Source: Apophysomyces variabilis (taxonomy: Eukaryota > Mucoromycota > Mucoromycetes > Mucorales > Mucoraceae). Taken from it: a stretch of 64,000 nucleotides of DNA. Under the pieces are notes generated by a model. That model saw only the letters and a program-made list of their open reading frames with translations. It was not told the DNA's origin and did not search any database. The position numbers and the translations under genes were made by a program. This document shows positions 21,427 to 31,984 of this stretch, piece by piece. Position 1 is the stretch's first letter, and every line of letters starts with the position of its first letter. The DNA lies in the NCBI GenBank assembly GCA_002749535.1, contig MZZL01000406.1, forward strand, positions 545,386-609,385, read 5' to 3'.

Positions 21427-24400
21427 AGGGAGGTCAGTTGTGCATTACTGAAGATAAATCCTCCCCTGAGGCGAGTATTGAGCCCACAGTTAATCAAAAA
21501 GAATGTGAGACCCACATTAATAAAGAATCTGTTTTTCTGTATGATACTGTTACCAATGATGAGGAAGACATCGATGCCGATCTCAGAGACGACAGCTCTT
21601 TTTTGAAACAATTGAACACCGCTGCCGACACTGAGCTACCTCTTTACGAAGTCCAGATCTCCGACCAGCGTTGCCACGCCCTAATTGACAGCGGAGCAGG
21701 AGCCAATTACGTATCGCCTAAAATAGCGCAACTTGCCAGTACAATCACGACAATCCCAGCGCGGGAAGTGGAAACGGCAGGTGGACATCGGACCGCAATC
21801 ACCCAGAAAGCCCACCTGACAGTTTTCCTCGGGGGTTATAAGGCAAGAGTTGATGCGTACGTATTCCCGACCAAGTTCGACTTAATCTTAGGCCGCACGT
21901 GGTTGCAGCACACTCAACCACACCCAGATTGGACCACAGATCAATGGCATTTTTCTAAAGATGGTCGAGATTACGTATTGCACCCAGATAAACCACGAAC
22001 CAGTGGTGATCAGCGGGATTATCTAGTGTCTGCAAAACAAGCTGAGAAGCTCATTCGCAAACAGGGTGCCGAATGTTACTTAGTACATTTTAATGATCAG
22101 TCTGTACAAACGGTACAAGCGACTGACTGGAACGGACTTATGGGCGAATACGCTGAAGTGTTCAAGGACGAACCCACAGGGATTCCTCCAGACCGCGGAA
22201 TACACCACGTTATCGACACTGGGGATGCTAAGCCAGTAAATCGCCCGCCATTTAAGATGAGCCCTGCCGAATTAGACGAGTTGAAGCGGCAATTATCTGA
22301 GTTGCTCTCGTTAGGCCGAATACGCCCCAGTTCATCGCCGTGGGGCGCCCCTGTACTGTTTGTGAAAAAGAAAGACGGTTCAATGCGAATGTGCATCGAT
22401 TACCGCGCCCTGAACAAGGTCACTATCCATAACACGCATCCGCTCCCTCGAATTGACGAATGCCTTGACCGTTTGTGAGGAGCTTCGCATTTCACAAGTC
22501 TTGATTTGAAGAGCGGATACCACCAAGTGCGGATCCACCCAGCTGACGTCCCTAAGACTGCTTTCAACACTCGTTATGGACAGTATGAATTTCTTGTCCT
22601 TCCCTTCGGCCTCACTAATGCACCTCCTACGTTTCAAAGCCTCATGAATAATGTGCTTGGTGATTGCCTGGATGATTTCGCGTTGGTATATCTTGATGAT
22701 ATCCTTATCTTCAGTAAGAATGAAGAAGATCATATTAAACATGTCCGACACGTCCTGGATCGGTTGTGCTCAGCCCAACTTGTTGTCAATCTGAAGAAAT
22801 GCGAATTTAACAAATGAGAACTGGTTTTCGTGGGCTTCCAAGTCTCTGCAGACGGGATATTACCGGCACCGGATAAAGTAAAAGCGATTCAACAATGGCC
22901 TGTACCTACCAATGTCCAAGAGGTCCGTCAGTTCATCGGCCTGGCCCAGCATTACCGAAGGTTCATTCCAGGATTTGCCGGCATTGCCACCCCACTCACT
23001 GACTTAACCAAAGGCACTGGCCACAAAAAGCAACCCATCGTTTGGACAGAATCTTGCCAACGTAGTTTCAATACGCTCAAATCAAAACTCACGGAAGCCC
23101 CAGTGCTTATGCCACCAGATATGAACAAACCGTATCGGATCGAGGCGGATGCATTGGATTATGGTATTGGCGCCGTCCTCTTGCAACCAGACGACCACGG
23201 TCAATGGCGTCCATTAGCATATGAGTCAAAGAAGTTGTCTCAAGCGGAGCGCTCATATCCAGCGCAGGAATGAGAATTGTTGGCAATATTGCATGCTCTC
23301 CGAACGTGGCGTTGCCTCATCGACGGCGCAGATTACACTGTCTACACTGACCATATGCCGCTCAAGTATTTCCATGCGCAGGCTAAACCCACGCCACGTC
23401 TTATCCGCTGGATGTCAGAATTCGAATCTCTGGATCCAGACATACAGTACAAACCCGGCAAGGAGAACCATGTGCCCGATTTACTCTCTCACCATGATGG
23501 CCCTGACTGCGATGCTGATGCTGAGTCTCTTGAACCGGATTATCTCTATGCTGCCCAAGTGGTTCCATCTTCTGAATGGCCAAAATTTTACGCACACCCG
23601 GAAGAGGAGTGGCCTGAAGACCTGAAACGTATGTTGGAAGCTGAACGTGACAACTTCGTGGTACGCGATGGCCAAGTTTATCGAAAACTAAAGATTGGTG
23701 ACTCCACTCAGGAAGTTCGTTATGTTCTTTTTGCGCGCCGGGCTGACCTAGTACAGAAATTTCATTGTGGATTTGGGCATGCTGGTCAAACGACACTGTA
23801 TGACCTGATGCGTAAGCGTTGGTGGTGGCCAAAGATGCGCGCCGATATCCAAACCTGGTTAGCCAGCTGCCCTCAATGCCAACTCGCTGGCAATGCAAAC
23901 CGTAACGTGCATCACGCTCCAATGAAACCCTTGACAGTCCCTCCAGTCTTTTCAAGGTGGCATCTGGACTTTGTTGGTGAACTACCCTTAACGCGCAATG
24001 GCAATCGTTGGCTCCTGGTAGCAGTCAACTACGCTACCAATTGGCCTATCGCCCGTGCTGTGCCTGATGCTACTGGTGAAGCCATTGCCACGTTCTTGTA
24101 TGAGGAAATTGTGATGCGTTTTGGCTGTCCAGAGGAGATCTTGTCTGACCGTGGAGCAAATTTTATGTCGAAGGTGCTCGCCACATACCTTGCTAAACTG
24201 AAGCAGCACCATCTCTTCACGTCCGCCTATCACCCACGCACCAATGGGAAGTGCGAACGCCTGAATGGGGTATTCAAACAGATGCTGCGCAAGTATGTTA
24301 ATGGAGCTGTTCACCGTTGGGATGACTTTATCAACACTGCACTCTGGGCTTGCCGTATCCGAAAACATCGCACCACTGGGTTCAGCCCGTTCTATCTCAC

Positions 24401-25031
24401 CTATGGTCGCGAACCCCGTCTTCCCGGTGATCCATTACACCCGTTTATCGATATCCCGACCACACATGATTTTGAGGAGCGTGCCAAAGCAGTTATTCCG
24501 GATCTTCGTCAGCTGCGCGATGCTCGTGCCATAGCAGAATCACGAATGGAAGCTGTTAGTCAACAGGACAAAGCCCGATGGGACGCAGCCATTCGGCCTC
24601 AAGCTTTCGCTATTGGTGACCATGTCCTGCTTCATCATGAAAATCCGTATAGCCTGGAGTATAATTGGATGGGCCCCTATATCGTTGTGGATTCTCATGT
24701 GCCTAGTGGTATCTACAAACTGACGACCGTAGAAGGCGAACCTTATAATTCTTGGGTCCACACAGATCGACTCAAATACGCCAAGTCTGAAACATTCCAT
24801 TCCACTTGGTATCACCCGATGGCGTCTCGCGCTCAATGGCGCCGTGACATGGAATCCCCCTCTCTTGCTGCCATGGCATTGTTCGAGGACGACCAACAGT
24901 CCGAGAAGGGGATATTGTCGTTGTCAGAACCTGATTTCTGGAATTCGGATTCCTTTTGTGCCGACCCTGAAGAAGACGAACGAATCAGATCATTCATTGA
25001 GTTACAAGAAATCGAAGAAGACAATGTTTGA
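21372..25031 (+). pseudogene. pol: Pol polyprotein of the Ty3/gypsy element, with three in-frame TGA codons
   Basis: One frame runs from 21372 to the stop at 25031 and is broken only by TGA at about 22476, 22815 and 23271. Domains in order: retropepsin with DSGAGANYV (about 21691); reverse transcriptase with [23 protein letters not shown] and the YLDD active site (about 22690); RNase H (YRIEADALDYGIGAVL, YTDHMPL); integrase with an HHCC zinc domain (H..H..CPQC, about 23760-23880), a DDE core (LDFVGEL, LSDRGANF, KCERLNG) and a C-terminal GPY-type module (MGPYIVV). No chromodomain is seen. The TGAs replace residues in RT and RNase H and leave every catalytic motif intact. The final 38 codons lie in the 3' LTR. 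Confidence 0.93.
24903..24911 (+). promoter_or_regulatory. Polypurine tract
   Basis: GAGAAGGGG lies four bases before the 3' LTR, inside the pol frame, in the position expected for the plus-strand primer. Confidence 0.65.
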
Positions 25032-25279
25032 GATTAGATCATCGCGAAACATCATCTATCGAATCAATGCGCTTTGAAAAGTTTTACGACAGAATGATTT
25101 TACCGATCCTGCCAGGCACAAAGAAAATATAAATAGAGAAGAAATCAGTAACAATAAAATCATCTTTTTTTACGATCCTTATTTTTATTTATCTTATCGT
25201 TTCCCTGATCCGCTGCAAGTGTGACCGATTGACTACGTTACAGTGATTCGGAATAAAACTCAGATCCAAGGAAACGACA
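24916..25279 (+). repeat. 3' LTR
   Basis: 364-bp copy of 20021-20384, ending GAAACGACA and followed by the CTAC target duplication. Its first 116 bases encode the end of Pol. Confidence 0.95.
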
Positions 25280-25297
25280 CTACGACACTATGACAGC

Positions 25298-25301
25298 AAA
25301 A
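25298..25301 (-). terminator. Pol III terminator of the tRNA-iMet gene
   Basis: A TTTT run on the minus strand begins four bases past the 3' end of the tRNA gene, the minimal Pol III stop signal. Confidence 0.6.
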
Positions 25302-25305
25302 GAAG

Positions 25306-25377
25306 TAGCTGATGGTGGTTTCGATCCACCGACCTTTGGGTTATGGGCCCAACGCGCTTCCTCTGCGCTAATCAGCT
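25306..25377 (-). tRNA. Initiator tRNA-Met (CAT)
   Basis: A 72-nt intronless tRNA folds completely: acceptor AGCTGAT pairs with ATCAGCT, D stem GCGC/GCGC, anticodon stem TTGGG/CCCAA around CCCATAA, and T stem GGTGG/CCACC, with discriminator A. It has initiator hallmarks: the GGGCCCATAACCC anticodon arm with C33, and A54 and A60 in the T loop (ATCGAAA) in place of the elongator T54-T55. The A box (TAGCGCAGAGG) and B box (GGATCGAAACC) are intact, so the gene should be functional in spite of the retrotransposon 26 bp from its 3' end. Confidence 0.96.
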
Positions 25378-25504
25378 TTACATATTTGACACCTTGTGTG
25401 ATAGTTTTTCCGGCCTCACCACCCGAGTAAATGCAACATGGAAAGAATGAAAAGATGGAGCCTTTGGGAGTAAGAATGGTGGAAAGTTTGTCTTGATCTT
25501 CAAG

Positions 25505-26600
25505 AAGTACACGGCTAGGTACACTACACGTTGGCCTAGGTGCGCGACCTTTGTTCTTGGTTTGGTGCACACCTGCCTTGTACGTGCACAACTCCTATGG
25601 ACCTGGTTGGTACACCACAATCAATTATTTGTACACGCACATCCGCTTCGGACGTAAATGGTCATTTGGTGTAACTTGGAAAACACAACTGAATCCTTCC
25701 TCCCATTCTTTCCCAGTGATCGCATGCTTTTCCTAACCCATGTCCTTAGCGTTTACCTCCGTTTTGTATGGTTTCAATTTTAAGTTAGTTCTAGTGAATT
25801 CCCCTCTTTGGTCGAATAGTTTCAGAGGAAATAAAGACATGGGAAAAGGACCTCTTTCACAAAAAAGGAGGAAGAGGAATTTCCTGGGAGAAAAGAACCT
25901 TTTGAACCAAAAAAGAACCGAAACTGCATTGTACTTGCAAACATCTTTTCTGGGTATAGTGAATTTGGAGTGTCTTTGAGATTGCTTTTGAGAAAGGATC
26001 TAAGGAACTCATCTTTACTGCTAAGATCGTTTGAAGTGACATTGTTTATTTGGTGAACTCCCTTTGTTATCTTCTTTCATATATTTTATTTTGTTTTCAT
26101 ACTCTTCTACTACCCTTCGTTATATCTTTTCCTTAACCTGACCCTCCCTCAATTGTATTTGTTTGAACAGTTGATATTTTGTGAATTCATTATTCACACT
26201 TGTTGTTGTTGTACTTTTGTGTCTTGTACTATTTTATTTATTTCTATCCCCATCCTTCTTTTGTACTTACTTGTCACAGTACATAAGCACCGCACGTGTC
26301 ATATTTTGACACGTGCGTGGTGATTATTTCTGGCCGTCCCAAGGAAGTAAAAAAATATGGAAATGAAGCGCTTGCGTATACTCGATTCTACGGAAAGTCT
26401 TGGTCTTCTCCCAGTTTCTTCGGTTAAGTGCACCACATTTTGGGAGGTACACTACATTTCGGCGGAATTCGTGCACAACGTATCTGGCTGGGACACAACA
26501 TCTGGCAGTTGTTGGTACACCGCGTCTTTTGAGGTGCACTACCTTTATGAACTGAAAGATAGGCACACAACAGACTCCAATGGTGCACAACTTTCGTGAA
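25505..26600. repeat. Two clusters of GTGCACAAC / GGTACACYAC motifs
   Basis: Motifs of the type GGTACACYAC, GGTGCACAMC and GTGCACAAC recur every 15-30 bp in two clusters: about 25505-25640 (five copies) and 26425-26600 (eight copies). They flank about 0.8 kb of plain AT-rich DNA with no ORF. The symmetry suggests subterminal repeats of a non-autonomous DNA transposon about 1.1 kb long, but no terminal repeat or target duplication was identified. Confidence 0.4.
26288..26322. repeat. Strong hairpin
   Basis: CGCACGTGTCA and TGACACGTGCG form a perfect 11-bp stem around the loop TATT, extended by CACC/GGTG after a two-base bulge. CTGG follows eight bases later. A Helitron 3' end looks like this (hairpin then CTRR), but the motif is short and no rolling-circle protein is nearby. 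Confidence 0.45.
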
Positions 26601-27231
26601 TGATGAACCTACCACTTGACCTGGATCTGGGTAAAACCGATATTATACAACGCTATCATCTCTGCATTTTATTGTTCTATTCTGATGTATACGCTGTTGT
26701 CTTTTAAGTCAAGATAGTATAATTTATAATTATTTTCTTTTATTCATTATTGCTGTCTTTTATTTTATCTATTCTTTTACTAGTTTTTTTTCTTAAAGAT
26801 CTTGTCTTACTAGTATAAAGTTTAGTAGAGGTCTTCCATTAATAAAAAGACAAGGACAAAGGAAATAGAAAGGAGGGGCAGAAGTGACATCCAAAGAAAA
26901 CCTTTTTTGTACCTTAAGCTCTGTTTATACCCTAAAATTTGTCTTAGTCAAGTTATATTGTTGTCATTAGATTATTGAGAATTATTAAAGCATATAATTG
27001 ACAAAAGTTTATTGTTTATTTTGCAAAAATCTTTTTTTTAGTACCCTTCTATTATTGTATTCTTTCTTTTGATCATCTTTATTTTATTATTCTCTTTTAA
27101 ATTCTTTAATACCCTCTATATAGTTGAGATTATCTTATTGTACCCTTCCTTTTTTATCAATTGCGATTACATTGTATCCTTTTCTTCTAAATGTTATATT
27201 TATTGTGCGCCCTTTCTCTTAAGGCTTGAAA

Positions 27232-27366
27232 TGGGCGGGCCTTAGGGTTCCGTACGGTTCGGTTCTTCTCGGTTCTTCGGCAGAACCGAATCGAACCGTC
27301 ATAGTGAAGGAACCGAACCGAACCGAACTGAGAAGAACCGAGGAACCGAGGAACCGAACCGACCTA
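27232..27366. repeat. GGTTC foldback array
   Basis: GGTTC occurs as direct and inverted copies: the left part reads GGTTCGGTTCTTCTCGGTTC, the right part is largely its complement (GAACCGAACTGAGAAGAACC), and a smaller hairpin lies in between. It lies about 0.6 kb before the hAT transposase start and could be its subterminal repeat region. Only one GGTTC appears just after the transposase (30308), so the pairing is not proven. Confidence 0.5.
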
Positions 27367-27967
27367 ATCAAACTAAAACTTGGGAAAACAAAAGAAAAGG
27401 ACTATATAGGAACCTTTTTACTGGAAAGCCAAGGAGTATAAAACCTATACATAATGTGGTTATTGTGAAAAGAGAATATCTTCTGTAGAAAATACAGTCA
27501 TCGTAGTTCAAAAACTGTTTTACATTGAGATTAGCTTGGCATTTCACTCATTTCAGTTGGCTAAGATGAGCCTTGGTTTTGCGCTCTACTAATTCATTCA
27601 GATGATGAAATGAGCATTTTGTCATTAATGAATTTCTATGGAGATGGTCGTAAATCAGGCAAATGGTATGCGCTGGACACGGTAAGTGAAATGACGTACG
27701 TACTGTATCCCTGTTTTGGCTTCGCGCAGTAGCAGCAAAAGGCCATAGAAGTTACCCAAAATGGATAGCTGTAGGATCTGTTCAATGAGATCATCGGCCT
27801 TGCTCCTCTTTTAGAAAGATAGGCCGTATTATCATTTGAAGCAAAGCTGTCAACCTTTTAAGTACTTTAATTGTCAAAACGCCGAATTGACAAATAGTAT
27901 AAATACTGAGAAGTCTCCTACAATAAAAGGTCAATATCTTTTTCAATACGATTTTCTGACACTTATA

Positions 27968-30255
27968 ATGGTTTTCGAACGCGGCGAATCTTCCAGAGAT
28001 CCTCGAGGTGCTCTCTCGGATAGGGTAAAATTACTATCGTTTATTGTGGCCTGTCTCGATTAACCTTTGTCAGCAGGCAATGACAGAACGTATGTCGATA
28101 GCACGAGAGTCATCTGTGATGTCGCTAGACTCTACGGCTTCAGGCACTGACCTAGGGGAATCTGGATCCTTCATGCTGGATACACAGTCTCAAGAATCTG
28201 TTTCAACTGATATTGATAATGACGAGGCCAAGGGTAGTTGGATTTTAAAATTCAAGTATGGCGAGCGGTTCATCGATAAAGATGGGAAAAGCCGGATTCG
28301 ATGCCTTCTTCCTGGATGTGGTGGCAAGCATTTTGCAGCAAACCAGTCGTGCACATCTGGACTACTTAAACATTTACGCGTCAAGCACGATGTCACCAAG
28401 GATCATGGCCCTCATGCAGGCAAAAATAAGCGGGTTCTTGGTGCTCTCGACAAGTTTCTAATTGGCACAAAACGACCTCGAACTTTCGACAAAGTGCAGT
28501 TTCATGAGCAATTTGTCAAATTCCTTGTGAAGGCTAAGCTACCATTCAATATCAGCGAAAACGAGGAACTACACACATTACTTGAAATGGCACAATCAGC
28601 ACCAACGGTTGATTCGGTGAAGCTTCCGTCGGCAGATACAGTTACCAAAAAGGTTTTTATTTCCATCTTATCCATACATGTTTAACTTACAGAGAAATAG
28701 ACCAGAGAGCAGTATTTCCGTTATAAGGACAAGGTTGCCGCTTTGTTGAGCAAAATACCAATGATATCCTGTACCATTGACTCTTGGACAAGTCCTTTTC
28801 GTCAAGAATTCCTTGGGGTTACAAGTCATTGGATTTCCACATCAACTTGGACGATGCAAGAATTACGGTTGGGCTTTGAGCCTCTGAACGGTCCACATAC
28901 TGGAGAAAATCTGGCGGAAGCATTCTTAACAATCCTTGGAGAGTTTGATCTGTGCGAAAATCTCTTTACTATAACCAGCGATAATGCTTCAAACATGCTA
29001 AAGATGACACAGGTTATAGAAACACGCGCTATAGAAAATGGATGGGTAATTAAATTAATCATATAATTCCTGTATACTTATAATCCCTTGCAAAACTAGC
29101 CTTTCCGAGCAGAGTTGCATCATATACCTTGCTTGGGTCATATTATCAACTTGGCTGTCCAAGACATACTGAAGATCGGCCTATCAGCACAAGCACCAGA
29201 GACTGAGGACGAACTTGATAATGAACGCGAATCCATGGAGACAAATGTCATCATTAAACTGCGAAAAGGCATTAACAAGATAAGGTACAAATGCGCATTC
29301 ATTTTTCGTCTTCGCTAAATAACTACTTACCAGATCCTCACCCCAACGGATTGAAAAATTCAAGCGCATTCAATTAAATGAAAAGTGCCCCGACCTCATA
29401 CTTATAAGCGACGTTCGTACCCGTTGGAATTCGACGTTCCGAATGCTTGCTCGTGCGGTAGTTTTGAAGGATGCTTACATGGCAATGTGTTCCAGTTTGC
29501 CAGAGCTGAATCACTATAAACTTACGGACCACGAGTGGACATGCATTGATCAAGTGAAGAATCTGCTCCATATGTTTGATGTCGTGACCGAACGTCTTTC
29601 TGCAAGCAAATCCCATGCGACAATCAATACAAGCATCTTATTTTACAATAAGCTCATGGACTCGCTGGAAGATTTCGCAGCTGATACTCAGAACTACACG
29701 GAATTGCGAAACGCTGCCGGGATTGGATTAAAAAAGCTGCAAAAGTATTACTGCAAAACGGATAATACGCACATCTACGCAGTTGCCACCGCAATGGACC
29801 CACGTATGAAGTTCTCATGGTGGTATCGAAGTGGTTGGGAGGAAGAATGGCAGGTCCTTAGCCAGAACATGGTGAAGGACACTTGGTCCAGTTTTCCGAA
29901 AAGAGGAGAGGCCGAAGCTGTGGTTGACGAAAAGATGAAGGAGCTTTATGACTTGTACGGAATGCCGAATACGTCAGACGAGCTAGCTGATTACATTTCA
30001 GAGAAAATCTGCGCTCCTACTACAGGAGGTAACAAAGCCTTGGAATTGGTATACTGGCAGATGCAGTCGCATCGATGGCCAAATCTTGCTAACATGGCGG
30101 CACAATATTTAGCTGTTCCAGCAACGTCAACGCCATCTGAACGATGCTTTTCAGCATCGCGCCTTTTACTTCCCTACACACGTAATCGACTAGACCCACA
30201 TGTTATAAAACAGTTAATGCTTTTAGAATCTTGGTCATCCTTTTCTTTTGAATAA
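27968..30255 (+). CDS. hAT-family transposase, apparently intact, five exons
   Basis: Exons 27968-28024, 28074-28652, 28701-29045, 29100-29284 and 29334-30255 join in phase to 695 residues with no stop or frameshift. A BED-type zinc finger is at residues about 95-135 (CLLPGCGG...LLKHLRVKH). The RNase H-like core shows SCTIDSWTSP with the first catalytic Asp, SDNASNM, the HHIPCLGHIINLAVQ block and TRWNST. The C-terminal hAT dimerisation region ends with ATSTPSERCFSASRL and TRNRLDP. hAT transposases cut and paste DNA with 8-bp target duplications. The start at 27968 uses a short first exon; an in-frame ATG at 28080 is the alternative. Terminal inverted repeats were not found by eye, so the element borders remain open. 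Confidence 0.88.
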
Positions 30256-31984
30256 ACTGGATCTGATTCAGAATTGTGCTAATTAGTCTAAGTGAAAAAT
30301 GGCTTCGGTTCTTTTGCGGAACACTATAAAGAAGGGATGGGGTGAGATGGTGTGCTGTATGCTATAGTAGATAGATTTTAGTAGATGCTTTCTTTTAGTA
30401 TGACCCAAGTGCTTTGAGATTGTGAACATAAGACAACCCATTTTGTTAATTATGAACACATTAACTTGGACACAATAGGTGGCACTTTCTTTGTAGTGTG
30501 TTATAGGTAAGTTTTGCTAGTTGCTTTTTCTGCTTTTTTCTGCTGGAAAGCCGCCCTGGTGTGTTGTTTTTGTTTTCTCTTCTCGTCCGTTTCGGTCCCA
30601 CCTCTGCTGGAAATGAGCGTTCAGCACCATTACGAAAACCCAGGTACGAAAGCAACGCGTTTCAATTAGATGGTACTTCTTTCCTTCTCCTTTTTCTATT
30701 ATACAGGTTTTGTCCGTGTCAAGGCGCCTTCTAGGCCAGGGAAAGGCAAGCTGTTCTTTATTCAGTAATAGAAGGGCTTTGGTTTTTTTTTGAGCACTTT
30801 ATGATTGTCTTACTATTATTCTGCTTAATATATTGTTTAATTTATGGGAAAGAAAAGCAGAAGTTCAAAAGTAAAACCGAACTGTTGTAATAAAAGAGAA
30901 AGGGAAGGGCATCGAAAAGAAGGAACGAAAGAAAGGTTCCACATTCCAAAAAATTCTGAAGAAATAGTTTGGCAAGTTGGGAATCGTATGGATACCAAAA
31001 GAAGCGCTAGAATACATTATCACAGAAACGTGCTTAATATAGCAACTTTTTTATCAAGCACTATTCAGTGCACTTGAGGCAGCCCTAACAGCTGTTTTTG
31101 TTCTGATTTACGTACAATCTATGACTCCAATATGCGATTCATCGAAGGAATCCTGTGGAAACGCCAGGATACGTAAAATTTATAATAGGAATCGCCGGGA
31201 TGCCGGAAGATCTTTCTAGTAAATCCTCACATCGACATAGAAATGTAGATGAACCAACACAGTTGAGCAAATCCAGAGACTAGGAATCCTTGCTATTGGC
31301 CAAAATAATTCTTCAAAGCTCTCCGCTTTATCTGCCAAGTTAATTTGAGCAAGAATTCTTCTTTTCTTTTCACTTAATATAACGATTATTAACCCTAACT
31401 GTGACCATCAGATCACACCATTCTTTGGATTGATTAGCTAAAGTTTTCGCATTCAAAGGAGTAGCAGGCAGAGATTGTTAGCCAAAACACACCGAAACCT
31501 TTTCTCTCAAGATATGTCCGGACGAGTGTGCAGACTATTGCTTATCTTTGCCCTAAAATCAGACATAGCGGCATCAACTTTATTTATCCGAATATTCATC
31601 TAATTGAAGTATATACCAGTGCTCGCCCCTGTCACCTTGGAAATCATTGCTTATAGCAAGATTATGCAAATGACCCGGGAATGTTTCCAATGTCTGGTAA
31701 GTACAGCGAACAAAACTAGTGCTGTAGTTGAATAGAACGGTTGGAAAACCATTGAAGCATTTAAATTTAAATCCAAGGCAACCGCGTTTGGTATGCCAGG
31801 TAAGGTGGAGAAACTCCTGGATGGGCAGACATATCAGCTAAAATAAGAGCGGCAGTTTTATATATTCTAAGAGAAGCTTTTTTCTGCTGGCGTTCCACTA
31901 GGCAGATGCTTGAAATTCTGGTATGCTAGACTTTTGCTGTGGGAAGATGAGGAACCACCCGACTGAGAGACCTCTGGCCTCAAT
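30256..31984. other. Intergenic region after the hAT transposase
   Basis: About 1.7 kb with no recognised gene. One GGTTC motif (about 30308) may belong to the right end of the hAT element. Confidence 0.4.

Larger units (their letters stand above)
20021..25279 (+). mobile_element. Ty3/gypsy LTR retrotransposon, nearly complete
   Basis: The element is 5.26 kb with 364-bp LTRs beginning TG and ending CA, flanked by the 4-bp duplication CTAC (20017-20020 and 25280-25283). In order it has a 5' LTR, primer-binding site, leader repeats, gag, then pol with protease, reverse transcriptase, RNase H and integrase (the Ty3/gypsy order), a purine tract and a 3' LTR. I found only three differences between the LTRs (20031 G/A, 20097 G/A and one C/T near 20215), so insertion was recent. 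Pol has three in-frame TGA codons. The insertion lies about 18 bp beyond the Pol III terminator of a tRNA-iMet gene and inside an older LTR-like unit. Confidence 0.95.
25378..27967. other. Repeat-rich region without a host gene
   Basis: No supportable CDS. It holds two repeat clusters with a hairpin (25505-26600), very AT-rich DNA (26640-27200) and the GGTTC foldback array (27232-27366), each listed separately. The last 500 bp should hold the promoter of the hAT transposase. Confidence 0.5.
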
